Below, one piece after another: positions 8,471 through 16,673 of a DNA stretch of 18,688 nt. This stretch comes from Acanthaster planci (taxonomy: Eukaryota > Echinodermata > Asteroidea > Valvatida > Acanthasteridae): assembly GCF_001949145.1 (NCBI RefSeq), contig NW_019091789.1, positions 1-18,688 of the forward strand, written 5' to 3'. How positions within the stretch are numbered: the stretch's first letter is position 1; every line of letters starts with the position of its first letter. The notes under the pieces are model-generated. The model made no database searches, was not told where the DNA came from, and saw only the letters and a program-made list of their open reading frames with translations. The position numbers were made by a program, and so were the translations under genes.

Positions 8471-11170
8471 TTGTTGTACTGCCAAAGACGGTGTGTTCCC
8501 CCCTACAAGACTGAAAACTGCAAAATAAACAAAGAACAAATCAATCTCCTTTTGTTTAGCAACGGCAAAAATGCACACTACTGTTGGATTAAAAACTTGT
8601 CAACAAACACAACAGTAAACAATATTTTTGCTTTAATTGTCTGGCTAAAAACTAGACAAGCACAAAGAAGACTGTCAAGGAATAGACATCGCTCCTTCCA
8701 AAGTAGTGTTACCCGAAAAAGACAACAACTTTTTCACATTTAAAACTATAAAAACAAGCAAGACACTCCCTTTGTGATCTGAATCTGTGTTAGAACCTGT
8801 GCCAACACCTCTACAGAAGTGAAGAGGTGTTACAAACTTTATAGAGTCTCTCACTGGAGAAGTATTGTAGATAACACTAACCAGATGTTTGCCAACCAAA
8901 ACCTCTAGGCTGGTTGTCTGAACTTCAAAAACAACACCTGTTGGATCTGCGAGAAGATCATACCGGTATATCCTATCAAAAACTATCAGTGTCAATGCCC
9001 TATATATAAAAAACAAAAAAAACGTATTGTAAGGCATGAATTTTAGTTTTAAAAACACCAAAGGTTTTATTGACTACGTCTGCATGAGCTGTATACATGT
9101 AGAGGCCCTGCTCACAATTACTCTAACCTAATACTCCAGGTCGGGCCTAATAAAACCCACACTCCAGTCGTAATTCACAACTTGGAAAACTATGATGCTC
9201 ATTTGATAATGCAAGGTATTTTGAAGGCAAACTAACCTGCATCGCTAAAAACTCTGAAAAATATTTTTTGGTTAGATTGGGTCAACTGCGATTTATCGAT
9301 TTGTTTCATTTTATGGCTGCATCTCTAGAAAATCTGGTTAAAGCCTGCCCCCGTGACGCTTTTAAATTACTCCAAGATTGGTTTCCCAACAGCACAGACC
9401 TGCTCTTACAAAAACGCATCTATCCCTATGAATATGTAGACGGTTTTAATCGTTTTAACGAAACTCAACATCCACCCAGAGAAGCTTTTTATAGCTCTCT
9501 GAAACAAGAAACCGTGTCTATCGAACACCATGAACACGCTCAACGAGCCTGGCAAACCTTTAGCAGTCATACGCTGGGTGACTACTATGATCTCTACGTA
9601 GAAACAGACACACAGGCGTTTTTGAAAACTTTCGCAACGTTTGTAGGACCAACTATGGTTTAGACCCAGCCAACTATTACACATCACCCGGTTTCTCTTG
9701 GGACGCGCTATTGAAACAAACTGATATTCAACTTGAGCTTTTAACAGACATCGATAAACACCTCTTTTTTTGAACGGGCCAAACAAGGTGGTATGTCTAG
9801 CGTGGGTGGTAAACGTTATGCCAAAGCCAACAATCCAGGTCTCAAAACTACAATTCAAATCAACCGACGTCTTACATTCTTTATTTAGATGCTAACAATC
9901 TCTACGGATGGGCCATGTCGCAACCGCTGTCCTACAGTAATTTTTGCTGGGACAGAGACCTGAGCAAGTTTACTCCTGTATACATACAAAAGTTTTCACC
10001 TCACTTTAGAATGGGGTACATGCTCGAGGTGACTCTCGACTACCCTCAACACCTGCACGATCTACACAACAACTTTCCCATGGCACCTGAAAACATTCAG
10101 ATATCTAACGAATGTTTGTCTAACTATCAAAAAGACTTGATCAAACAAAACGGGGAAAAGACCACCTCTGTAGGCAAACTCGTGGCTACACTTTCAACCA
10201 AACATAAGTACATGTATGTCGTTCACTACCGCACGTTGCAAAAATATCTCAAACTCGGTCTACAATTGAAGACAGTTCACCGTGTGTTGTCTTTTAACCA
10301 AGCACCTTGGATGAAAACGTACAGTATATAAATGTAGATAAAAACATCGAGTTGCACAAACGAGCCACCTCAGACTTTGAGAAAGACTTCTTCAAACTGA
10401 TGAATAACTCGATTTTTGGTACAACCATGGAAAACGTTAGAAACTGAATCAATGGGCATCTACTCTGAGACAAACAAGATGTGAAACTTTTTAAGCGCTT
10501 TTTTCTCAACCTCACTACAAATCCACCACCCCATTTCCAGAGTGCAATCTCTCGTTAGTTGAAATGTATAAAGTTAAGACTGTGTTGAACAAACCGATTT
10601 ACTATGGCATGAGTGTGCTCGATATATCTAATATGTTGATGAATGACTTTGATTACAACACACTAAAAGCAGACTTTGGAGATTGCGTTTGTATGCTATA
10701 CACCCACACAGACAGTTTGCTCGTTTAAATCCAAACCAACGACGTCTACAATTACCTGCATCAAAAACGACACCTCTTTGACTTTTCTAACTATCCAACA
10801 GATCACCCACTCTACAGTGACAAAAACCAAAAAAGTCATTGGTAAAATGAAAGACAAATTTGGCGGCAAACTCGTGTCGGAAGTGGTATGCCTATACACT
10901 GAGATGTATTCGATCTTGATAGACAACAACATCATGTTAAAAAAAGCCAGAGGTGTAACCAAAGACGTTACCAAAACCAACTGACCCACGACTCTCATAA
11001 ATACACCCTGTTTAATCAACGACACATCTTTTTGCAACAACGTCAATTTCGATCGTGTAAAAACCTGATGCACACCATGTCTCAAAATAAACTGTGCTTG
11101 TCTCCACTCGACACCAAACGATACATGCTCGATAACAGAGATACCTTGGCATTTGGTCATTACCGAACTC
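8471..11170 (+). pseudogene. polB: protein-primed family B DNA polymerase, decayed copy 2
   Basis: A second, clearly diverged copy of the same polymerase family. The N-terminal HYCWIKNLS block lies near 8576-8605. Exonuclease motif I is missing: the frame reaches TPFVI near 8780 and is then lost. Also present are a CWIC knuckle (about 8941-8952), exonuclease II in IHNLENYDAHLIMQG near 9176, the FIDLFHFM...IYPYEYVDGF block in a 131-codon open frame (9268-9663), motif A YLDANNLYGWAMSQ near 9882, the KLVATLSTKHKYMYVVHYR block near 10177, motif B KLMNNSIFGTTMENV near 10390 and motif C at 10699-10716. Motif C reads YTHTDS, so the first aspartate is replaced by His, a different lesion from copy 1. 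The C-terminal part ends near DTKRYMLDNRDTLAFGHYR (11110-11166). Multiple frameshifts and stops make it non-functional. Confidence 0.9.
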
Positions 11171-11480
11171 AAGTCTCTGGTGGAGTGGCAGTAACTCAGT
11201 ATCTTGGGTATCACTTGAGCTCTTCTCTCACAAAAGAATGCTTGCGACCATTACTACCACTTGCACTACTAGCAAGGTAATACAGCGTTGGACCCATCAA
11301 CACCTTTTTACCGTTGACTCGTTTGAACTGACTCATACGCTTTTCGATTGGATACACGTCAACACTCCAAATAGGATCAGTCGCTCCCCTGATGGTGCCA
11401 CCTTCCTGCTCACCCGGGTAATACAAATTTCAAACAAAAGCATCTGGGGAAAGTTCTTTACTTTTTGCTCTACTTTTTGA
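11160..11480 (-). pseudogene. integrase-like protein, C-terminal tail only
   Basis: On the minus strand a frame with one TGA (11430-11432) runs to a TGA at 11211-11213. It contains YYPGEQEGGTIRGATDPIWS, DVYPIEKRM and, at its end, SFVREEL. The coding signal continues a little further in other frames (VIPK, then DTELLP). The layout DP-x-WS-x-D-x-Y followed by a YYL strand and a basic FVREEL end resembles the C-terminal tail of rve-type (retroviral-like) integrases of Polinton-like elements; this is judged from memory of the family. The integrase core is absent: beyond 11480 the opposite strand holds gene X, so the fragment was cut by a rearrangement. It converges tail to tail with polymerase copy 2. 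Retrotransposon origin is the alternative. Confidence 0.45.
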
Positions 11481-11487
11481 GGTGCAG

Positions 11488-11649
11488 ATGGTAATTGTTT
11501 TATTCGGTCTTGCTTGATTTGGTGCGGGTCTTTTTGTGTTAAAAGCAATGCATAAACCAAAACTCAAGCTAGAACCTGAGCCAACAGCGAATAATACACC
11601 ACCGAAGCCCAGACCAAAAGCTGCACCAGAAATTTTAGAAATGGAGTAA
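11488..11649 (+). pseudogene. gene X, 5'-truncated copy (one-helix membrane protein)
   Basis: One frame from 11488 to TAA at 11647-11649 codes for a hydrophobic segment (VIVLFGLA, TGA, FGAGLFVL) followed by a charged, proline-rich tail ending in PEILEME. The same hydrophobic segment and the same PEILEME-stop ending occur in the fuller copy at 17874-18310. The N-terminal cytoplasmic part of that copy is missing here; the remnant abuts the integrase-like tail at about 11480, which marks a junction. The TGA at 11515-11517 sits at the position equivalent to the TGA in the other copy. By position, the protein is likely a small membrane or virion component; no specific function is known to me. Confidence 0.65.
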
Positions 11650-11669
11650 CTTGGGATAAAACAAACCAA

Positions 11670-11679
11670 TTAAAACCAA
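11670..11679 (+). promoter_or_regulatory. TTAAAACCAA motif between genes X and Y
   Basis: Third exact copy, within a short direct repeat of ACCAATTAAA and 21 bp after the X stop codon. The equivalent gap in the downstream copy carries the same 10-mer. Confidence 0.4.
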
Positions 11680-11727
11680 TTAAACTTGTTTTTCTTAGTA
11701 TTAAAACAACAAAAGGCTACAACAACA

Positions 11728-11982
11728 AACAGAAAAGAAAAAACAAAAGATATCAACAGGGTTTACAATGGTGCAGTCCCAAGTCTGATTTCGATGGGTT
11801 ATGCATTGATAGCTAAAAGAATCTTGAAATGGAAGTCACCCGATTTAGACAGAATGAGTGTTGTAGATATTGCAAAACTGTCAGCATTGACAGCTTGATC
11901 GACAGCAACCGAAGAGTGGTTGATAGCACAAGAACTAATTCCGGGTAGCATTAATACAACAAAATCTAACTGTAAAAGCTAA
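11728..11982 (+). pseudogene. gene Y, upstream copy (small conserved virus protein)
   Basis: A single frame with one in-frame TGA (11896-11898) runs to TAA at 11980-11982. Shared with the downstream copy are VYNGA, a central MGY motif, LKWKSPDLD, the STATEEW block and a LIPGSI ending, over about 85 residues. The position matching the downstream ATG reads AAC here, so the start codon is lost. Glycine and hydrophobic residues in the first half and a helical, acidic second half suggest a small virion or membrane-associated protein. I know no function for it. Confidence 0.65.
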
Positions 11983-12016
11983 ACATTTTAAACTTGGTTT
12001 AATTTAAAAAGAAAGC

Positions 12017-12938
12017 ACGGCAGAAGGAAGGATTGACATAGAATTGGATCCTGTTGACTACGCGAGAAATGAAACAAATGAAGCAGATCAAGAAGACCTA
12101 CATGTAGCATTGAATGATACCCTTGATACCCTTGATCCCCCACAGCAAGAAACCATGTTTACAGACACAACAGACATGACAGACACAATAGAGCCCAGAG
12201 AGGACACCTTAGAAAGAGGAATAATAATGTTTATAAACAATTCTAGAGTAGACAATATCTATAAATATTAGAATAGAAAAGACATACCGAGACCCCGCTA
12301 TGAAAATTTTGAATACCGAACAGTGAAAGGTCTGTTTTAAAAGGCTGTTGGTAGATACAAAGAAATATTGCTAACCAGTACAAAAGCCCCGGCGTAGATA
12401 CAATAAGAGATAACACGAAACAAGCAGGGTATCGAAATGGACCAAAATTGGTTAGAAACGAACTGGGTTTCCGTGATTATGGAAAAAAAAATTCAAGAAG
12501 CGCAATCGACTTTAGCTGACATTTCACTTGAAAACCAATTAACAGAACAAAATAAGCAATAAGTGGCAGATCAAGTAAGTGAAACTGTAGAAAGCCTCAC
12601 TCAAGACACAGAGGTACATGTACAGTAAATGTACAAACAAAAATTGAGAAAATGCCCATCAGAGAACTTGAAGGTCTTGACAAATGATACAATTGATAAG
12701 AGGTCAAATACAAGTCACGAGAGCTAAAATTAGCGAATATGAAAATGAAATAACATGACTTAAAAACGAAGAAGAAGAAACCTCGCAGAAAGAAACCAGT
12801 ACAAAAGAACTACATGTACGAGATCAAATAGCATTAAGTAAATCTATTATACGCAGACTTGAAGGTGATTTAAAAAACCATATCAGACAAATTAAAGAAC
12901 TAATTGATTCTTATGCATTCAGATATAACACTCGGTGA
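12017..12938 (+). pseudogene. gene Z, acidic coiled-coil protein, decayed
   Basis: The start is set by comparison with the downstream copy, whose ATGGCAGA at 18679 corresponds to ACGGCAGA at 12017, so the start codon has mutated. The N-terminal 85 codons (to 12271) are strongly acidic and Asp/Thr-rich. A conserved-looking stretch follows (PRPRYENFEYRTVKG near 12290; NELGFRDYG near 12456). Beyond an A9 run a long helical part begins (EKKIQEAQSTLADISLENQL), continuing at 12684-12938 with heptad-like ISEYENEI, RRLEGDLKNHIRQIKELI. Several stops and frame changes break it. A structural or scaffold-like virion protein is a reasonable inference from the coiled coils and its place in the capsid gene block, but I cannot name the family. 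Confidence 0.5.
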
Positions 12939-13559
12939 AAAAATCAGAACCAATAGACCGCAAAGTTTATCTGATTTTGATAAAATGACAAAGGATCTGT
13001 ACGGCAACGATTTACGGCTTCGTTTGTCATTACCCTTGGTAATTTATTAAAGAGCGTGAAGGACATGAAGAGTGCGCTGTACCACCAGCAGAACCAAACC
13101 TGATATTACCAAAACTGCCTCAAACACGGAACCTGACAAACAAGATATCAATATGAGTTTTTAGAATCGATTGAACTTACAGTACCATTGTCAGCATTAG
13201 AGACAGACAGTTCAGCTTTGTTTTATGACCTAATAAAAGGTTTTATTTGGACTTACGAGACAGGAAATTTAGAAAACTTTAATAATATTGCTATACAAAA
13301 TTAAATGAGCTCAACAAACAAAAAACAAATTTGAGAATCAACAAAAAAGAATATTGGAAGAAGAATTATCAATTCCTGAAATAAAAGATAAGGCATTTCT
13401 GTATTTAATGCTTTTAACTCAAGAAAAAAAATTGATATTTATGTAGAAGCCAGACACTGCCTTGAAGTTATTCAAGAAGGATTTATAGAAGACAATTCAG
13501 ATGAAAGAACGAGAATAAGTAGAAATGCTCAATCTGAACCCAGAGATGCTCTTTAAGTT
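12939..13559 (+). pseudogene. fragmented coding remnants between Z and the penton-like gene
   Basis: Short open stretches in changing frames: RPQSLSDFDKMTKDLYGN near 12958-13011, PLSALETDSSALFYDLIKG near 13183-13240, and helical RILEEELSIPEIKDKAFLY near 13350-13407. They may be the end of gene Z or parts of the following gene. No domain is recognised and no single frame stays open for long. Confidence 0.35.
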
Positions 13560-13975
13560 AGGGGATTTAATCGTTTAATCATTCAATGGCTTCACACAGG
13601 GGCAACATCAGGTCTTTTGCAACCTGGAGAGCATGGTAGCATCGTCATTCCTCATGGATTTTATGACGTTGATTGGTTTGAATTTGTTTTAAATGCAATT
13701 CCTGGTGTAAGTTTTAAAGTACATCGAGATTCAAAATTGGTTACAATTATGGTGACAGACGTATCTTAGATTGCGGTTGGGTAAAGAAGTTGGTAAGTTG
13801 CTCAATCTGCCAAAAGATAGGCTACATATAGTTCCAAAGGGAATTAACCTTAACCCTTTTGATGAGCTTTGGGTTTACTGCTGCGAATTAAACACCATTC
13901 ATAGTTACTTTAACGGTCGACCTTCAGACGTGTTGTGCTCCGACTTACCAGAAACGAGTGAAATAAGTAAAACAA
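13560..13975 (+). pseudogene. penton-like minor capsid protein remnant
   Basis: The first frame contains QPGEHGSIVIPHGFYDVDWF near 13620-13680. After a frame change at about 13770 the coding continues as LGKEVGKLLNLP, KGINLNPFDELWVYCCELN and NGRPSDVLCSDLPE (to about 13950). The alternation of short beta-type segments with 'hGFY' and 'elwVYc' motifs fits a small jelly-roll or knob protein such as the minor capsid or penton protein of Polinton-like viruses. This is a judgement from pattern, not from alignment. It stands in the virion gene block upstream of the capsid gene. In the present sequence its last frame runs straight on into gene W without a stop. Confidence 0.4.
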
Positions 13976-14572
13976 GTAAAACAAGTGAGATAAACCAAAC
14001 AAAGCTTTACAGACTCAAAAAAATTGAAGACATCAAAAAAGAGATTGTGCAAGAGCGCAACGTGCGAGAAACCACATACAAAAAGTTCAAACGGTTACTC
14101 ACCGCGCTCAATTACATACAGTACATGTAGCATATAGACTCGAGGCATTAGGTGCAACATGGGCCGCTATGGGTATACCCGCTGTGTTAGGTTCGATTTT
14201 GGCATCTTTGGGTTTGTTGATGAAAGGTCTGGCTATTGGTGCTTATGCGGTGTTAAAATACACAAGTAAATAATTGTTACACAAGTCTAAAAACACGACC
14301 AAATTTGGGTCCTTTGTAATGTATAGTTAAACACGATTGAGGAATATGTGTCGCAAGCTATCAATAACGGTGATATTTCTCACGAAGAATTTATTTCAAC
14401 AACCGGTGAGTTGAAAAAGTTTAACAAGTTGAAAGAAAAGATCCGAAACAAAGCAGATACCAAACTGGCTCAAGCAAAAGAATCCCGAGCAGAAATCGAA
14501 GAACATGCTGAAACGTTGCCTTGAGAGAAGATAGATAAGGAGAAAAAAAAAAAGATTGCCAAACTAAGCGAA

Positions 14573-14584
14573 ACCACATAAAAC
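14573..14584 (+). repeat. target-site duplication, left copy
   Basis: ACCACATAAAAC, identical to 14711-14722. The pair flanks the 126-bp retroposon-like segment. Confidence 0.8.
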
Positions 14585-14710
14585 ATATTTTAATAATAAT
14601 AATTTATTCATTTATAAAGTGCAAATTTCATATAGATATGTTCAAATGTGCTGTACAATGAAGACATTAAGCGTGGAACAATGAATACATTGGTTGAGCC
14701 AATGGCAAAC
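14585..14710 (-). mobile_element. short retroposon (SINE or 5'-truncated LINE tail)
   Basis: This 126-bp segment is flanked by perfect 12-bp direct repeats. On the minus strand it ends in TTTGCACTTTATAAATGAAT and then an (ATT)n run, the kind of 3' tail seen in many animal SINE and non-LTR elements. The 5' end has no clear tRNA-like promoter boxes, so it may be a truncated LINE tail. It interrupts the 3' end of virus gene W, so it inserted after the virus had joined the host genome. Precise flanks suggest that this event is younger than much of the virus decay. Confidence 0.75.
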
Positions 14711-14722
14711 ACCACATAAAAC
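14711..14722 (+). repeat. target-site duplication, right copy
   Basis: Second copy of ACCACATAAAAC, immediately after the retroposon. Confidence 0.8.
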
Positions 14723-14874
14723 GTCCAAATAGTTAGAGTCTAAACCTACGCAAACACGACAGTGGGTGGTATCTTGGATGGGAACGCAATAAATATGAGC
14801 AAGCAACGAGCGTACTGCCACCACCACCTGAATATAGTGAACCGATTGCGCCTGAAATGGCACTCTAAATGCAA

Positions 14875-14908
14875 ATTAATCCCTACCTCAAATGGGGTAA
14901 GGATTAAT
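14875..14908. terminator. stem-loop between convergent genes
   Basis: Fifteen-base arms (14875-14889 and 14894-14908) pair with one mismatch and one G-T pair around a four-base loop. It begins a few bases after the plus-strand W tail stop and lies 39 bp beyond the stop of the minus-strand cysteine-repeat gene (14947-14949). A shared, bidirectional transcript-end signal is a natural reading. Confidence 0.5.
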
Positions 14909-14946
14909 TTATTCAGTTTTCACTCATATCTTCTTCTCTATTGTAT

Positions 14947-15239
14947 TTATTCATCTAAGTCTACTATTAAACCTGATTTTGCTTCTTTGTTTGAATAAGG
15001 CTTGGGGTAATTTTCTTCTCTAAATCTTATCCTTTGATAGCGCCGTATTCTTTGTCATATTTTAAATATGATTCTTCCCATAAATCTATACAACTGACGC
15101 AGTTGTTACAGTTAGAACAATAGTAACAACCAACACAATTGTGGCAATCAACACATCTTATACAATTATTGCAGAATTCGCATCTATTACAATTATAACA
15201 GTTTTGACATTCGTCATCAAAAACATGGCTTATTACAGT
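14947..15239 (-). CDS. cysteine-repeat protein with C-x2-C array
   Basis: On the minus strand a frame from 15239 to TAA 15027-15029 codes for 70 residues. Thirteen cysteines follow each other at exact three-residue spacing (C-x2)n, with Asn often before Cys: CQNCYNCNRCEFC begins it and CNNCVSC ends it. An acidic/aromatic segment follows (IDLWEESYLKYDKEYGAIKG). After that stop another frame continues with FREENYPKPYSNKEAKSG and ends in DLDE at TAA 14947-14949, so the full protein was probably about 100 residues with one frameshift. No ATG is present; upstream the frame closes at 15240-15242. It lies head to head with the capsid remnant. A metal-binding, disulphide or beta-solenoid-like fold is possible. 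I know no function for it. Confidence 0.6.
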
Positions 15240-16128
15240 TTAGAAAGAGAAAATGTAGCCAAGCTCAGACTCGGAGCAGGGGACGCCAGTGAGCAAGCCA
15301 ACAACAGAAAAGACAATTTGTGGCCAACACCTTTGGTAATCAATACGTGATATTGCTGGACATCAAGATGTTGACCGATCACATGCCATTTTTGCCTTTG
15401 GTCTTGAAACAACCTTTGACTTATGTGATCACGTACATGTATATGAAGTAGTACATGTAACTACATGTAATTGCAAACTAACTCAGACTATTAGAAACAA
15501 GCACCAAGGCCCGGTTTATTACATTCACAACTTGGAAACTCAAGCAGTTAACAAATCAGATGTCCTCTGGAACGTGGTCATTAACCAACTGATTAGAAGT
15601 TTGAAAGGCGTGTTGATTCTTTTCAAAGACCCCACAGTCAAAAACCTGCAAAGATTTTACAACCCACACATCACTAAGATGCTCGTAATGGCAGAAGGCA
15701 AACCCAACCAACTTTATTCGCAAGGAATGAACACGTACGACTACCAACACTGGAACGAAGCTAGGAAGTTTTTTTAGTGACTCTCAAACAGAATCACGTC
15801 GAGCGGCTACAAAAGACCTCAACTTGGCGGGTGTGGATATGGCCGACTACCTGAAAGAAAAATACGGTTTGTGGCTTGATTTTAGAAGTACCGATGACAA
15901 CATGGGTCAGTGGATGGCAGTGGCAGTGGATGGAGAGTGGGTGACTCGGGTGGAATTATGATACAAATGACTCGAGAAGCAGAAACCTCAAGCAAACTGA
16001 CGATGTTTGTGTTTCTCATCATGGGTGCTCAACTCACGATCAAAGACAGAAATTTTAAAATTTGCGTTACTGAGTTGTGTTTTTGTCAGAGTTTTTGGAA
16101 GTTTTTTAAAAAACAAATCAAAGCATGA
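15225..16128 (+). pseudogene. major capsid protein (double jelly-roll type), N-terminally reduced remnant
   Basis: Coding segments in three frames: LRLGAGDASEQANNRKDNLW (near 15270-15330); YVILLDIKMLTDHMPFLPLV (15347-15406), a hallmark-like stretch of Polinton capsid proteins; YYIHNLETQAVNKSDVLWNV to YNPHITKMLV (15517-15690); GKPNQLYSQGM; ADYLKEKYGLWLDFRSTDDN (15842-15901); and the C-terminal GGIMIQMTREAE...MGAQLTIKDRNFK. Breaks are at about 15331, in a TACATGTA cluster at 15434-15469, at TAG 15775-15777 and near 15905, where CAGTGGATGG is duplicated. About 300 codons remain, fewer than I would expect for a complete capsid protein. Its TGA at 16126-16128 overlaps the ATPase ATG. The protein would build the icosahedral shell. 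Confidence 0.7.
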
Positions 16129-16673
16129 TCAACACTTTAATTGTGGAAAAAACCAACTCGGGTAAAACCAAGTGGGTGTTAGACTTGCTTGATACCAGGT
16201 TTTTTTAAAGCTATCGTGATCATCTGTCCCACGATATTTAAAAATGAAACGTATCTCGAAAGACGGGTGTTTACGGATCCCAACGTGTATCTCTGTTACA
16301 TCGATCGAGAAAATCTTGAGTTAAACGAAGCGATCGATCTGTTTTGTGATGCCTTTGAAGGAATCAACACGCTGTTTTGGATCAACGACTGCAGTTCCGA
16401 ATAGCAAGTCAAATATCAAAAGAGCAGTAAAAATAACAGTACTTGTGCTCTCAGTAAGATGGCATTTTCGTTGACACAGAAATATAACTCGGTGTTGAAA
16501 GACTACAGAGAAAACACGTCTTGGGTGGCCTTGTTTTATTGCAAGGCTCATGTAAGTTTTGACCAAGCATTAGATGAGAACGACGTTCTCAGTTAAAAAG
16601 ACATTTGAGAGACGTGAAATATTCCAAGTTGGTGTTAAAAACCGATCCACCGGTGAGTTGGTGTTTGTTGTAA
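16125..16673 (+). pseudogene. FtsK/HerA-like genome-packaging ATPase (A32 type), decayed
   Basis: The start is ATG 16125-16127, overlapping the capsid stop as ATGA. Walker A appears as EKTNSGKTK (about 16149-16175), with Glu where the first Gly of GxxxxGKT is expected. A seven-T run at 16200-16206 shifts the frame. Then IVIICPTIFKNETYLERRVF, a Walker B-like LFWINDCSS (about 16371-16397; Asn in place of the first acidic residue), a TAG at 16402-16404, and in the same frame LTQKYNSVLKDYREN and LFYCKAHVSFDQALDENDV. A further shift leads to KYSKLVLKTDPPVSW and TAA 16671-16673. It has only three or four lesions, making it one of the better-preserved long genes. The enzyme would pump viral DNA into capsids. 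Its last codons lie inside the first 144-bp repeat unit. Confidence 0.75.

Larger units (their letters stand above)
13976..14869 (+). pseudogene. gene W, coil-hydrophobic-helical virus protein with inserted retroposon
   Basis: Parts in order: a Lys/Glu-rich coil (LKKIEDIKKEIVQERN, about 14010-14115); a Gly/Ala-rich hydrophobic stretch long enough to cross or insert into a membrane (14136-14270, for example IPAVLGSILASLGLLMKGLA); a basic helix (HKSKNTTKFG); an acidic helical block (NTIEEYVSQAINNGDISHEEF, 14330-14400) and a Lys-rich end. A separate stretch after the retroposon reads ERNKYEQATSVLPPPPEYSE and ends with TAA at about 14867; it is probably the C-terminal tail. The frame breaks at a TACATGTA at 14122-14129, at TAA 14271-14273 and at TGA 14522-14524. 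Proteins with this coil/hydrophobic/helix layout are common in invertebrate virus-like elements, but their role is unknown to me. PPEY in the tail matches the PPxY late-domain motif. Confidence 0.5.

Noticed and set aside
8675-9061. 128-codon minus-strand frame
   Set aside because: It is antisense to the N-terminal part of polymerase copy 2, whose motifs explain the sequence.
10696-11214. 172-codon minus-strand frame, the longest minus-strand opening
   Set aside because: Mostly antisense to the conserved polymerase C-terminus; only its first few codons may belong to the end of the integrase-like gene.
11430-11669. Extension of the integrase-like frame across gene X
   Set aside because: The plus strand here matches the second copy of gene X, so the minus-strand opening beyond about 11480 is a shadow.
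16197-16210. Programmed frameshift at the seven-T run in the ATPase
   Set aside because: A one-base gain in a homopolymer within a gene that also has an in-frame TAG and altered Walker residues is simpler.
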